Source: DATKMK01 sp035541895
Lineage (GTDB): Bacteria > Desulfobacterota > Binatia > HRBIN30 > JACQVA1
Direction of reading: 5' to 3'
DNA: 64,000 nucleotides
NCBI GenBank assembly: GCA_035541895.1
Contig: DATKMK010000021.1
Location: 62,001-126,000, forward strand
Shown here: one piece after another, positions 18,929 through 28,321 of the stretch
Numbering within the stretch: the stretch's first letter is position 1
How the letters are laid out: every line of letters starts with the position of its first letter
Translations under genes and position numbers: made by a program
Notes under the pieces: generated by a model
Told to the model about the DNA's origin: nothing
Database searches by the model: none
What the model saw: the letters and a program-made list of their open reading frames with translations, nothing else

Positions 18929-20718
18929 CGTCGACTCCGCGCAGCGGGCGGTTCGAGCGGGAGTCGAACGCGAAAGCAGGACCCTTGATGCAGCACGCTG
19001 TCGACAGTGATTGACCCTTGCAGCGCGTCGAGTAGTCGCCGAACGATGTGAAGGCCCAATCCCACACCCGCCGACCCATGCGCCGGCTGACGTTGCACCT
19101 GATGGAACGGGTCAAAGATCAACGGCAGATCCTTCGGCGCGATGCCGATGCCGGTGTCGCGCACGCTCAGTTCGATGGCGTCGCCGGATCGCTCCGCGGC
19201 GACCTCGATCCGCCCCGCGTCGGTGAACTTCACCGCGTTCACGATCAAGTTCTTGAGCACTACCTTCAGCTTCAGCGGGTCGGTCGTCAGTGGGGGCAAA
19301 TCGGGGGCGACGCTCCAGCGAAATTCGACTCCCGGCTTCTCCCGGACGATCTGCGTCTCGTTGTCGAGGTCGGCCATCAGCCTCTGAACCGACATGGTCT
19401 CGATCGACAGCGGGATGCGTCCGGTTTCGAGGCGGCTCAAGTCGAGCGTCGTGTTCACCAAGTCGAGCAACTCGCGGGCCCGCGCGCGAACACGCGCGAT
19501 CGTCTCGCGCTGCTCCGGGGTCAGGCTGCCGAAGGTATGGTCGAGCAGTAAATCGTTGTAGCCGAGGATGACGTGCAGCGGGGTCCGCAGCTCGTGCGAC
19601 ATACTGGCGACGAAGTCGGCCTTCAGGTTGTTCGCGCGCGCCAGCGCCTCCACCAGCCGCGCGTTCTCCAACGCGAGTGATGCCGACTGGGCGATACCGC
19701 GGGCGATCCGCTCGTGCTTCGGGGAGAAGGGCGCTTCGCGCCCGCGATAGCCGGCCGTCAAGATGCCGGCGATCTCGGTGCCGCGCCGCAGCGCGACGTA
19801 GAGGGTGTGAGAAACGCCGTACTGTGCCTGCAGCGCCGGTAGCACCGGGATCGTCGCATCGTCGCTGGACACCTGGATGAGCTCCTGCTCACGGAAACGA
19901 TCGAGCAGCTTGGTTACCACGGTGCCAGGAAAGCGCATCACTCGCACGGACTCGGACTGTTCGGCTGTGTCACCGAATCCGGACATTGGGACGAATGTCT
20001 GCGTTTCGTTTTCCCACAGGAACGTATGACTCGAATCACATCGGAGAACTTCCGCCGTCAATTGCGACAACCGATCGAGGAGAACCGGAGTGTCGAGTGA
20101 GGAAATGATCTCGCGACCGACGCGCGCCAATGCGTTGGCCACTTCCGCTTCTTCCTGGTGGACCCGAAACAGCTCGGTCTCGGCGCGGCGATGTTCGCTC
20201 ACATCTTGCGCCGCCCCGACGATCCGCGCGGTTCGTTGCCGCGCCGCATCCCACACCGGGCGACAGTAGCTGCGCAGCCAGCGTACATCGCCGTTCTTGG
20301 TCAAAATCCGGTACTCGCTGACGTCATCGTGACCGGCGAGCAGTCGTTGATGCTGCTGCAGCGCGATCCGCAGGTCGTCTGGATGAATCACCGAGGTCCA
20401 GTCCCGGGTGTCGATGTCGTCGTCGCTGTAGCCGCTTGCGCGCCGAAATCTATCGGACACCCATTCGCGCACCAGCGAGCCGTCAGGCTCGACGCGAAAG
20501 GCGTACATCCAATCAGATGTGAGTTCCGCGACCGCTCGATAGCACTCTTCCCAGACCGGGCCGGCGGCGGTGGGGTTGGCCGTCGCCGGGGTTCGCGATT
20601 GCGACTGGCGCGGGGCGGTTCGGCGCTCGCCTCGACGTTTGTTGGCCACGGCTCGACTCGTTCCGGCTCTGCGCCTCAATACGAACTCAGGGTGGTTTCC
20701 CGTCGTCTCGCGACTCAC
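18925..20718 (-). CDS. Sensor histidine kinase (PAS, GAF, HisKA, HATPase)
   Basis: 597 residues from a GTG start whose first bases form the overlap GTGA with the upstream kinase stop (20715-20718). A basic, low-complexity N-terminus of ~55 residues precedes a PAS domain (about 58-185) and a GAF domain (about 205-350). HisKA follows with the His in MSHELRTPLH, then HATPase_c with DTGIGI and GVGLGLHIV boxes. No membrane segment is seen, so it is cytosolic. The GAF-HisKA-ATPase half closely resembles the same part of the kinases on both sides, pointing to gene duplication within this locus. Its stop overlaps the rsmH start, so kinase and methyltransferase are probably made from one mRNA. Confidence 0.9.
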   Translation of the reverse strand: MSRETTGNHPEFVLRRRAGTSRAVANKRRGERRTAPRQSQSRTPATANPTAAGPVWEECYRAVAELTSDWMYAFRVEPDGSLVREWVSDRFRRASGYSDDDIDTRDWTSVIHPDDLRIALQQHQRLLAGHDDVSEYRILTKNGDVRWLRSYCRPVWDAARQRTARIVGAAQDVSEHRRAETELFRVHQEEAEVANALARVGREIISSLDTPVLLDRLSQLTAEVLRCDSSHTFLWENETQTFVPMSGFGDTAEQSESVRVMRFPGTVVTKLLDRFREQELIQVSSDDATIPVLPALQAQYGVSHTLYVALRRGTEIAGILTAGYRGREAPFSPKHERIARGIAQSASLALENARLVEALARANNLKADFVASMSHELRTPLHVILGYNDLLLDHTFGSLTPEQRETIARVRARARELLDLVNTTLDLSRLETGRIPLSIETMSVQRLMADLDNETQIVREKPGVEFRWSVAPDLPPLTTDPLKLKVVLKNLIVNAVKFTDAGRIEVAAERSGDAIELSVRDTGIGIAPKDLPLIFDPFHQVQRQPAHGSAGVGLGLHIVRRLLDALQGSITVDSVLHQGSCFRVRLPLEPPAARSRR

Positions 20719-22394
20719 ACCATCGGCGCTTCGGCGTCCAAACGCTCGGGGATCCAGACCCGAAAGGTCGAGCCGCGATCCACCTCGCTCTCGACCGCGA
20801 TGGTGCCGCCGAGCGCTTCAGTCAGACGACGGGCGATGTACAACCCCAGGCCGACGCCGCCATAGCGGCGGGTCGACGAACTGTCGCCTTGGCGGAAGGG
20901 TTCGAAGATGACCGCACGGGTCTCCAGTGGAATCCCGATGCCGGTATCGTAGACGGTGATCTCGACGCCGCCGTCACGCAGCGCCGTGCTGATGGTGATG
21001 CGCCCGTGTTCCGTGAACTTCAGCGCGTTGGTGACGAGGTTTTTGATCACCACCTTGAGCTTGACGGCGTCGGTGCGTAGTACGACGGCCCGGGCCGGCC
21101 GCTGCCAGACGACCTCGACGCCGGGCCGACTGATCGCCGCACGGGTTTCGCTTTCGAGTTGATCAAGCAGCGCATGGAGCCCGACTTCAGCAATCTCCAA
21201 GGGCAAGCGTCCGTTCTCGATGCGGCTGAGGTTGAGCGTGGCGTTGATGAGTTCGAGGAGTTCCTGCGAGCGTTTGTCGACCTTGCGCAACGTTTCCGCC
21301 TGTTCGGGCGTCAAGGGACCGAACTCGCCGTCCAGCAGCAACATGCCGTAGCCGATGATCACGTTCAGCGGCGTGCGCAACTCATGCGACATGGTGGCCA
21401 CGAAGTCCGATTTGATCCGACTGGCGCGCTCGAGTTCTTCGACCAGTTGCGCGTTGGCGAGCGCCAGCGACGCCAGGTGGGCGATGCCCGCCCCGAGGCG
21501 TTGCTGCTGGCGGGTGAATCGGCGGCCACGGCTGCGGTGCGCGGCGGTCTGAAAGCCGATCAGGTTTGCTCCTCGCCGCAGGGGAAGGTACAGAACCACC
21601 GTGATGCCGAGGTCGCGCGCGAGAGCGGGAATCTCGCGTGACGGATAGTCCCCCATCACGATTTGAACGACCCCCTGTTGGTCGAACGCTACGAGCAGCT
21701 CGCTCATGACCGCCCGCGGCAAGCGCAAGACCCGGGTTGCCTCGCGCTCCTCGGGCGGATCGCCGTAGCTCGACACCGCGACGTACGCGTCATCTTTGGA
21801 ATGCCACAGCCAGGTCCGACTGACGTCGCACTGCAAGACTTCGGTCGTCAGGCGACACAGCGACTCCAACAGTCGGGGTGTATCGAGCGACGAAATCAGC
21901 GCCTCGCTCACGCGCGCGATGGCGGCGGTGATTTCCGCCTCCTCACGTCCTTCCGCCTCGGCACGGGCGCGCTCGCGCCGCATGGCCGCGTCACGCAACT
22001 CACGGGTGACCGCCGGCACCAGACGGGCCAGCCGATCCTTCATCAGGTAGTCGTGAGCGCCCGCCCTCATCATTTCCACCGCGAACTCCTCACCCACATC
22101 GCCCGAGACGATGATGAACGGCAGGTCGAGTCCACTTGCGTGCAGCACCCGGAGCGCCGCCGGACCGCTGAAACGCGGCAGCGAGTAGTCACAGATGACG
22201 AGGTCCCACTCGGGTTGCTGCAGCGCCGCGGACATGGCCGCCGCATCTTCGACGCACGTCACGCGCGGGGCGTAGCCGCCGCGACGCAACTCGGCGGTCA
22301 CCAATTCGGCGTCGTCTTTTGAATCTTCAACCAACAAGACTCGCAGGAGCGTGCCGTCTTGCGGCGCCTCGGCTGCGGACTGCGTGTCAGGCAT
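20715..22394 (-). CDS. Hybrid sensor kinase with N-terminal receiver (REC, GAF, HisKA, HATPase)
   Basis: 559 residues. The receiver domain (about 18-135) has all canonical residues: LLVEDSKDD, the phospho-accepting Asp in LVICDYSLP and the Lys in YLMKDRL. A short coiled coil leads to a GAF domain (about 165-310), then HisKA (His in MSHELRTPLN) and HATPase_c (DTGIGI, GGVGLGLYI). An N-terminal receiver upstream of a kinase module usually lets an outside kinase gate its activity. It is the first of the minus-strand group kinase, kinase, rsmH, and the 4-base overlap with the next gene supports one operon. It is divergent from a secreted phosphodiesterase gene across 150 bases. Confidence 0.91.
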   Translation of the reverse strand: MPDTQSAAEAPQDGTLLRVLLVEDSKDDAELVTAELRRGGYAPRVTCVEDAAAMSAALQQPEWDLVICDYSLPRFSGPAALRVLHASGLDLPFIIVSGDVGEEFAVEMMRAGAHDYLMKDRLARLVPAVTRELRDAAMRRERARAEAEGREEAEITAAIARVSEALISSLDTPRLLESLCRLTTEVLQCDVSRTWLWHSKDDAYVAVSSYGDPPEEREATRVLRLPRAVMSELLVAFDQQGVVQIVMGDYPSREIPALARDLGITVVLYLPLRRGANLIGFQTAAHRSRGRRFTRQQQRLGAGIAHLASLALANAQLVEELERASRIKSDFVATMSHELRTPLNVIIGYGMLLLDGEFGPLTPEQAETLRKVDKRSQELLELINATLNLSRIENGRLPLEIAEVGLHALLDQLESETRAAISRPGVEVVWQRPARAVVLRTDAVKLKVVIKNLVTNALKFTEHGRITISTALRDGGVEITVYDTGIGIPLETRAVIFEPFRQGDSSSTRRYGGVGLGLYIARRLTEALGGTIAVESEVDRGSTFRVWIPERLDAEAPMV

Positions 22395-22544
22395 CTCAAA
22401 TCAAAAGTAGCGCATCATCACGCCTTGCAGAAGAGCAAATCCGACGCGACAGGCCCCGCCGAGCGCGAGCGAAGAATTCACCGCGGCGCCTTCATCCCGT
22501 CGTGCCAAACGGCTAAGGTGCGGCGCTGGTTGCAGGAGGGCCCA

Positions 22545-23936
22545 ATGCGATCGTGGCTGCGACGGGTGGTGACGAGTCTGATTCTGTTGGCCGCGCTGCG
22601 CGCGGGCGCCGACGCGGCACCGCCGTCGCACGTCTTCATCGTGCTCATCGACGGGCTGGACGCCACTCGACTCACCGAGCAACTGACGCCGACACTGTGG
22701 GGGCTCGCGCACGGCGCGAGCGGACACGCCACCTTCTATCCCGACGGCCGATCGGTCATTCCAAGCGTGACCAATACCAATCATGCAGCGGTGATGACCG
22801 CGGCGTACGCCGAGGCTCATGGAGTGGTCGGCAATGCCTTTTGGGAGCGCAAGCCGGGCCGTGCTCCGACCGGTTCGGAGTCTGCGCGGTTCCTGCAGGT
22901 CGAGACTCTCTTCACGGTCATCGAACACGAACGGCCCGAGTTGCGGACTGCCGGGCTGTTCGGCAAGTCGCGACTGGCGGGGCTGTTCAGGAAGGCGCGC
23001 CATCAGTTGCCGCCCGACCATTTGTGGGGTGACGTGATCACCGAGACCGAAAGCTTCGATGCCCGCGCGGGGTTTGCCTCCGATCAGCGAACGATGGACG
23101 AGGTGTTGCGCACGCTCACGCTGGAGGCGCCGAATTTCATGTTCGCGGCGCTACCCGATGTCGATCGGACCTCGCACATGTTCGGCCCCGACTCGCACGA
23201 AGCGCGCCGGGCACTGCTCGAAGCCGATCGGCAAGTGAGCCGACTGGTCGAGGTGCTGCGCCGTCGCGGCCTGTGGCCGCGAACCGTGCTGATGGTCACC
23301 GCCGATCACGGCATGTCGTCGGTGGCGCCGAATGTCGGGGCGGGGCGTCCGTATCCGCTCGTGCTGTTCGGCCGCGAGTTGGCGCGCGCCGGCTTCAACG
23401 ATGTCGTGCCGGTGGCGAACGGCTCAGTCGAAACCCTGGCGTTGCCCGGCCATGCGCCGGTATCGCTCGGCGATCGCGACGCGCAGCGGCTCGCTGACAT
23501 TCGCAAGTTGGCGCTCGCGCAACCCGAGGTGGCGGAAGCGTGGTATCGCCTGCCCAACGCGAGTGACGGCGGCGACGAGTTCACCCTCTCGCACGCCCAC
23601 CCGGACTGGCACATCAATCACCCGCGTCTCGGTGAGCTGATTTTGGTGGCGAAGCCCAACCATCACTTCGGCGACCCGTTCACCCCGCACCTCGGCGGAC
23701 TGGAAGGCAACCACGGCGGTCCCAACGAGGCGCATATTCCGATCATCATCGCCGGCGGCGATTCGCGCATTCGATCTCAAGTTGTTGGGCCAAACGGTTC
23801 GACGCCAAGCGCGGCGAACCCTGACCTCGGGGCAACCGCCGCATGGCTTCTCGGTGTCCGGATGCCGCGGCTGACCAATGGCAAGCCGGTGCCGAGCGAG
23901 TCGGCCGGGCGCGTGTTGCGAGAAGCGTTCGAATAG
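22545..23936 (+). CDS. Secreted alkaline-phosphatase-superfamily phosphodiesterase
   Basis: 463 residues from the ATG at 22545, with AGGAGG 6 bases ahead. An upstream in-frame start exists but would put non-coding-looking residues before the signal peptide. A Sec signal (RRVVTSLILLAALRAGADA) is followed by the metal-site strand VFIVLIDGLDATRL. The nucleophile region SVTNTNHAAVMTAAY is typical of type-I phosphodiesterase/nucleotide pyrophosphatases, and later metal ligands are in TADHGMSS and the LEGNHGG region. It likely hydrolyses phosphodiester or phosphomonoester bonds outside the cytoplasm; the substrate is unknown. It stands alone, divergent from the kinase operon and convergent with an MFS gene. 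Confidence 0.85.
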   Translation: MRSWLRRVVTSLILLAALRAGADAAPPSHVFIVLIDGLDATRLTEQLTPTLWGLAHGASGHATFYPDGRSVIPSVTNTNHAAVMTAAYAEAHGVVGNAFWERKPGRAPTGSESARFLQVETLFTVIEHERPELRTAGLFGKSRLAGLFRKARHQLPPDHLWGDVITETESFDARAGFASDQRTMDEVLRTLTLEAPNFMFAALPDVDRTSHMFGPDSHEARRALLEADRQVSRLVEVLRRRGLWPRTVLMVTADHGMSSVAPNVGAGRPYPLVLFGRELARAGFNDVVPVANGSVETLALPGHAPVSLGDRDAQRLADIRKLALAQPEVAEAWYRLPNASDGGDEFTLSHAHPDWHINHPRLGELILVAKPNHHFGDPFTPHLGGLEGNHGGPNEAHIPIIIAGGDSRIRSQVVGPNGSTPSAANPDLGATAAWLLGVRMPRLTNGKPVPSESAGRVLREAFE

Positions 23937-23943
23937 AGAATGA

Positions 23944-23966
23944 AGCCGCGTGAGCTGGGCGCGGCT
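23944..23966. terminator. Hairpin between convergent genes
   Basis: AGCCGCG (23944-23950), a 9-base loop, then CGCGGCT (23960-23966), a 7-bp GC stem between the phosphodiesterase stop and the convergent transporter stop. There is no T-tract. It may end transcription from both sides, but a stem of this size can occur by chance in GC-rich DNA. Confidence 0.35.
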
Positions 23967-25150
23967 CAGGTTCGCAGCGATCGCGTGTACCAGCTCACGA
24001 CGAGCAGCAGACTGGCGGAGACGAAGAAGACGGCGCGTAACCCAACATGCGCCGCGACATATCCGCCCGAGAGCGGCCCGAGCAGATTCCCCAACATCGT
24101 CGCGCTCGAACTGAGACCCATGACGCCGCCGCGGCGCTCGGCCGGGCTGCCCGCAGTCACGAAGCCGAACAGCGTCGGCAGCACGCCCGCGACGAACGCG
24201 CCGTAGATCAGTCGCAAGACGAACAGTTGTGCGATACCCGTCACCAGTCCTTGCAGGATGAGGGTGATCGCCGAACCGATCAGCGCAATCGTGAGCGCAC
24301 CGTGAAAGCCGCGGCGGTCGCCTCGCCGACCCCACCACGGCCCGGCCACCAACGCGGTGATACCGGTGGCGGCGTAGAGGATGCCGGTGGTGGTTGAGAG
24401 CACGCGCGATTGCACCCCGAGTTGCTCGACGAACAGGACGAACACCGGCTGCAACGTGGTGATCAGCAGTTGCGATGCGATGATAGCGAGCAACGCGCGG
24501 CGCAAGGTCGGGCCTTCCCACGCGACTCGCAGGTAGTCACGGACCGACGGAGTGCCGGTGACCAACGGTGTCGCTTGACGCGGCTCCCTCAACGTCGTTG
24601 CTGCAACGACCCCGCCGCACGCGCACAGCACGCCGACGACGAGGAAGATTGCACGATAGCCGATCACGTCGGCCAGCACGCCGCCGAGCAGTGGCCCGAT
24701 GAGACCGGCCGCGGGCACAACCCCCTGAAGCAGGCCGAGCGCGTAGCCCCGTTGATTGTCGGGGACCGTCACGGACACCAGCGCCATGCCCGCAGCGAGG
24801 AAGCCGGAGACGCCGCCGAGTGCCAAACGCCACACGAACAACGTGCCGACGGTGTAGGCGAGCGCCATGCCGACGTAGCACAGCGCGCTGCCGATCAGCG
24901 CACGCACGACCATCAGCTTCTGCCCGTAGCGATCGCCGAGCGTTCCCCACAGCGGCGTTGCAATGAACGACACCATGAACGGACCCGACAGCAGCAGTCC
25001 GCTCCAGCGCGTCACGTCGGCCACCTCGGTGATGCCGAGTTGGCGCACGTAGAGCGGAATGAACGGCAGAATCAACGACAATCCGGTGAACGCCGCGAAT
25101 TCGATCGTCCACAGCACGTACAAATTTCTGCGCCACGTTTCTCTTGCCAC
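23966..25150 (-). CDS. MFS transporter (drug-efflux type)
   Basis: 394 residues from a GTG start preceded by GGGAG with a 6-base spacer. About 12 hydrophobic segments are present. The loop between helices 2 and 3 carries the MFS signature (WGTLGDRYGQKLM, about residues 63-75), and a repeat of it in the second half reads WWGRRGDRRG. Helix 5 has the antiporter-type motif GLLQGVVPAAGLIGPLLGG, found in proton-coupled drug exporters such as multidrug MFS proteins. It stands alone between a phosphodiesterase and a secreted hypothetical gene. The transported compound is unknown. Confidence 0.85.
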   Translation of the reverse strand: MARETWRRNLYVLWTIEFAAFTGLSLILPFIPLYVRQLGITEVADVTRWSGLLLSGPFMVSFIATPLWGTLGDRYGQKLMVVRALIGSALCYVGMALAYTVGTLFVWRLALGGVSGFLAAGMALVSVTVPDNQRGYALGLLQGVVPAAGLIGPLLGGVLADVIGYRAIFLVVGVLCACGGVVAATTLREPRQATPLVTGTPSVRDYLRVAWEGPTLRRALLAIIASQLLITTLQPVFVLFVEQLGVQSRVLSTTTGILYAATGITALVAGPWWGRRGDRRGFHGALTIALIGSAITLILQGLVTGIAQLFVLRLIYGAFVAGVLPTLFGFVTAGSPAERRGGVMGLSSSATMLGNLLGPLSGGYVAAHVGLRAVFFVSASLLLVVSWYTRSLRT

Positions 25151-25257
25151 GAAGTCTCCCGCCGCGGTGGTCGATCGTGCTTAACAAGCGCGCGGCGTCC
25201 GGGCAACGCGGTGGCCACTGTTGGCGGGAGCGGAGTTTATGCTAAGCGGTGAACACC

Positions 25258-25743
25258 ATGACGAATGGACGGTTGTGGCGGTTGCTGGCGCTGGCGCTCG
25301 TGCTGTCGGCCGATCTTGCATGGGCTCAGCAGGCGCGCCCCGCTGCCGTCGCCGACCTCGCACGCTCTGCGGATACGATCGTGTTGACCGCCTGCGACGC
25401 CGGCGCGAGCCGCTGGCTCGATGAACCGCACATCATCGTGACTGCGCATAGCTGTCACGTGGAGCGCGCCTTCAAAGGGCAGACAGACCAAGTCGTCACC
25501 GTCCAAGTGCTCGGCGGTACCGTCGGTACCACCGGCATGATCTCGTCCGGCAGCGTGTCGCTGACGGCGGGTGCGGACCTGGTGTTGATGCTGCAACGCA
25601 GTCGGTTTGGCGACTACTACGTCGTTGCCGGGGGTGCGGGCGGGGTGTTGCCGGTGGCGCGACGCGTCGGGCAACGAACGGTGCGCGGCATGTCGCTCGA
25701 CGACTTCTCCCACTGGGTCGACGCGGAGGCGCTGCCGCGATGA
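25258..25743 (+). CDS. Secreted hypothetical protein upstream of matrixin
   Basis: 161 residues from the ATG at 25258; a GTG three codons upstream (25249) is equally possible, since neither has a clear Shine-Dalgarno. A signal peptide (about residues 1-23, ending DLAWA) precedes a small beta-rich domain with two Cys that could pair. It contains a GGTVGTTGMISSG segment and an ADLVLMLQ strand, resembling small secreted domains seen beside matrixin proteases. It overlaps the protease gene by four bases (ATGA, 25740-25743), so it probably works with the protease, perhaps as a chaperone, inhibitor or surface partner. I know no named function. Confidence 0.7.
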   Translation: MTNGRLWRLLALALVLSADLAWAQQARPAAVADLARSADTIVLTACDAGASRWLDEPHIIVTAHSCHVERAFKGQTDQVVTVQVLGGTVGTTGMISSGSVSLTAGADLVLMLQRSRFGDYYVVAGGAGGVLPVARRVGQRTVRGMSLDDFSHWVDAEALPR

Positions 25744-27530
25744 AGCGATTGACTCTGGCCGTCTTGCTGGTCGTCGTTGCGGTGGCCGAACGTGCAGCGG
25801 CCTACACTTTAATCCGCCCCCGGCCTACGAGCTCTCCGTTGCGATGGTCGGCCGCCGCGCAGCCGGTCGTGATGAAGCTGAACGATCAGATCGGACCGGG
25901 GCTGCCGAATCTGGCTCCAGGCAGCGACCCGGTCGCGGCGATTCAGGCTGCGCTGACGAAATATCCGGCGATCTCCGGCGTGCAGATTCAGAGCGGAACG
26001 ACCTCCGTCACATCGGCCAACGGTAGCGACGGCGTGAACGTCATTTCCTTCGCCAATACGGCAGCGAATCAGACCGCGTTTGAGATGGCCGGGGGTGATA
26101 GTGTCGTCGGGCTCACGCTGCTGACCTTTTCGAGTACCACCAGCCAGATCTCTGATGCGGACCTGCTGTTCAATCCCAACTTGCAGTTCACGACGACGCT
26201 GACCACGGACGAGGCGCTGCAGACCGCCAACCAGTTCGATGTCGAGGCGGTGGCAACGCACGAGTTGGGACATGTCATCGGCTTGCATCATACCGGGATC
26301 GAATCGGCAACGATGTGGTCGCTGACGTCGGTGCTGCAACGTCAGCTCGACGCCGACGATATTGCCGGCGCGCGCACGCTGTATCCGATCGGCAGCGGCC
26401 GCGGTTCGATCCGGGGCAAGATGACGATCGACGACGTCATGGCGTTCGGCGCCCATGTCGTTGCCATCGATCCCAACGGCAGCCTCGCTGCCAGCACCTT
26501 GACCCTGCTCGACGGCTCGTATGCTATCGAGCAACTCGCGCCGGCGACCTATCGGGTGTACGTCGAGCCGCTCGACGGGCCGCACAGCGCCACGCCGGAT
26601 GTCCCGTGCATCGAACTGGGCAATCTGAGCGGCGCGGGCATTTACAGCGATTCGACCCTGTCGACGGATTTTCTCACGCATATCGAAGCCAACGTCGTCG
26701 TCACCGCCGACACCGACACGACGCTGAACTTTGCGCTGCCGAGTACCACGCCTGCGTTGAATCCCGTGCAAATCGGTCCCGCGACGGTCACGCCGAGCGG
26801 CGGCGGCGTGATGATCTCCGCGTCGGTTGGCGCCGTCGCCCTCGGGCTCGCAACCGGCACGACGCAGTGGATTGCTGTCGCAGGTCCCGGAGTGAAAGAC
26901 GTGCCGGTCAACAACATCGATTTCGGTCCCGGCATCACTATCGATACGACCACGCACTACGCGGTCACGTTCACGTGCAATGATTCGCCGTTGCCAGGCC
27001 AGGTGCTGAAGGTCACCGTCGATCCATCGGCGGCGCTTGGCGGACGACCCGTCGTGTTCTCCAACGGAGATCAACTGGCCGTGTTTTCCGGTGCCGTGCG
27101 CATCCTGAGCGGCGTCCCAACCCCTCCGACGTTGACGCCGACCCCGACCGCGTCACCGACTGCGAAGGTGCCGACAGCCACGGCGACGGTCCCGTCGCCG
27201 ACGTTCACGACCGCGACGATTCCAATGCCGCCGACACCCACACCAACCTCTTCACCAACCGCAGAGGCCTCCGCGATCGCGACAACGGCAATCGTCTCGA
27301 CGCCAACCGCAACGGTGGTTGGGGCGACCGCAACGCCTGGCGGGTGCGTCGGCGACTGCGATGGCGACCATAAGGTCAGCGTCGATGAATTGGTGAAAGG
27401 GGTCAATATCGCACTCGGCAACGACGTCGTCGCCAGTTGCGAGGCGTTCGATTCGGATCACAACGACAAGGTGACGGTCGACGAACTGGTGCAGGGCGTG
27501 AACGCCGCGCTGAACGGTTGCCCGAGTTGA
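25740..27530 (+). CDS. Secreted matrixin-type zinc protease with Thr/Pro linker and dockerin-like tail
   Basis: 596 residues. After a signal peptide (about 1-21) comes a matrixin/peptidase M10 domain with the full metzincin signature HELGHVIGLHH (His174, Glu175, His178, Gly181, His184) and a Met-turn candidate in ESATMW. A carboxypeptidase-regulatory-like beta domain follows (about 220-330), then a further beta-rich region. A low-complexity Thr/Pro linker (about 460-530) leads to a C-terminal dockerin-like pair of Ca-binding loops, the first beginning CVGDCDGDHKVSVDEL and the second DSDHNDKVTVDEL. It is a secreted or surface-bound zinc endopeptidase. Tails of this kind recur in secreted proteins of some former Deltaproteobacteria. 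It is coupled by a 4-base overlap to the small secreted protein upstream. Confidence 0.85.
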   Translation: MKRLTLAVLLVVVAVAERAAAYTLIRPRPTSSPLRWSAAAQPVVMKLNDQIGPGLPNLAPGSDPVAAIQAALTKYPAISGVQIQSGTTSVTSANGSDGVNVISFANTAANQTAFEMAGGDSVVGLTLLTFSSTTSQISDADLLFNPNLQFTTTLTTDEALQTANQFDVEAVATHELGHVIGLHHTGIESATMWSLTSVLQRQLDADDIAGARTLYPIGSGRGSIRGKMTIDDVMAFGAHVVAIDPNGSLAASTLTLLDGSYAIEQLAPATYRVYVEPLDGPHSATPDVPCIELGNLSGAGIYSDSTLSTDFLTHIEANVVVTADTDTTLNFALPSTTPALNPVQIGPATVTPSGGGVMISASVGAVALGLATGTTQWIAVAGPGVKDVPVNNIDFGPGITIDTTTHYAVTFTCNDSPLPGQVLKVTVDPSAALGGRPVVFSNGDQLAVFSGAVRILSGVPTPPTLTPTPTASPTAKVPTATATVPSPTFTTATIPMPPTPTPTSSPTAEASAIATTAIVSTPTATVVGATATPGGCVGDCDGDHKVSVDELVKGVNIALGNDVVASCEAFDSDHNDKVTVDELVQGVNAALNGCPS

Positions 27531-27541
27531 ACGAGCGGCGA

Positions 27542-28321
27542 ATGGCGATGCGACTGCGAGACCGCGTGGCGATTGTCACCGGCGGCGGCTCGGGACTCGG
27601 CCGCGCCGGTGCCCTGGCGATGGCGCGTGAAGGCGCCACGGTTCTGGTGGCCGACCTCGCGGAGGCGAGCGCGCGCGAGACGGCCGCGCTGATTACCGGA
27701 GCCGGCGGTGCTGCGCGCGCCTGCGCGGCCGACGTTGGCAATCCACGCGACGCTGAGCGCATGATCGGCGAGGCGGTCAGCGTCTTCGGCGCGTTGCACA
27801 TTCTCTACAACAACGCCGGCATTGCCCTGCCATTCGAAGACGGCTTCACCCTGCGCGTCGAACCCGAGGTGTGGGACAAGGTGATCCGCGTCAATTTGTC
27901 GAGCGTGTTCTACTGCTCCAAGTACGCGATTCCCGAAATCGCCAAAGCCGGCGGTGGCGCGATCATCAACACCGCCTCGTCGATGGCCCATCTGCCGCTC
28001 GGCGGGCTCGATGGTTATGCGGCGTCGAAAGGCGGTGTCGCCATGCTGACGAAGTCGATGGCCGTCGGGTGCGGGAAGATGAACATTCGCGTCAACGCCA
28101 TCAGCCCGGGATATGTCGACACGCCGATGAACGCACTCATCTGGGGTAACGAGGACATCAAGCGCGGATTCGAGCGCGGTCACATGATGGGCTTGCAAAC
28201 AGTTGAAGAGATCGCCGACCTCGTCGTCTTTCTCGCCAGTGACGAGGCCCGCAGCCTCACCGGAGCGGTCATCAATTGTGATCGCGGCTGGACCGCATTC
28301 AAGCAGCCGGAGATGGGGTGA
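27542..28321 (+). CDS. SDR-family oxidoreductase
   Basis: 259 residues from the ATG at 27542, 11 bases after the protease stop; a second ATG lies two codons on. Classical short-chain dehydrogenase with the Rossmann NAD(P) motif TGGGSGLGRAGAL, the NNAG motif (ILYNNAGIALP), the catalytic Ser in NTASSMAHL, and the YAASKGG motif holding catalytic Tyr and Lys. The Asp in LVADLAE after the second strand suggests NAD(H) preference. The substrate is unknown, and the neighbouring secreted genes give no hint. Confidence 0.88.
   Translation: MAMRLRDRVAIVTGGGSGLGRAGALAMAREGATVLVADLAEASARETAALITGAGGAARACAADVGNPRDAERMIGEAVSVFGALHILYNNAGIALPFEDGFTLRVEPEVWDKVIRVNLSSVFYCSKYAIPEIAKAGGGAIINTASSMAHLPLGGLDGYAASKGGVAMLTKSMAVGCGKMNIRVNAISPGYVDTPMNALIWGNEDIKRGFERGHMMGLQTVEEIADLVVFLASDEARSLTGAVINCDRGWTAFKQPEMG

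Noticed and set aside
27118..27340. Repeat-like ACG/CCG-rich sequence
   Set aside because: It is the codon pattern of the Thr/Pro linker in the protease, not a CRISPR or independent repeat.
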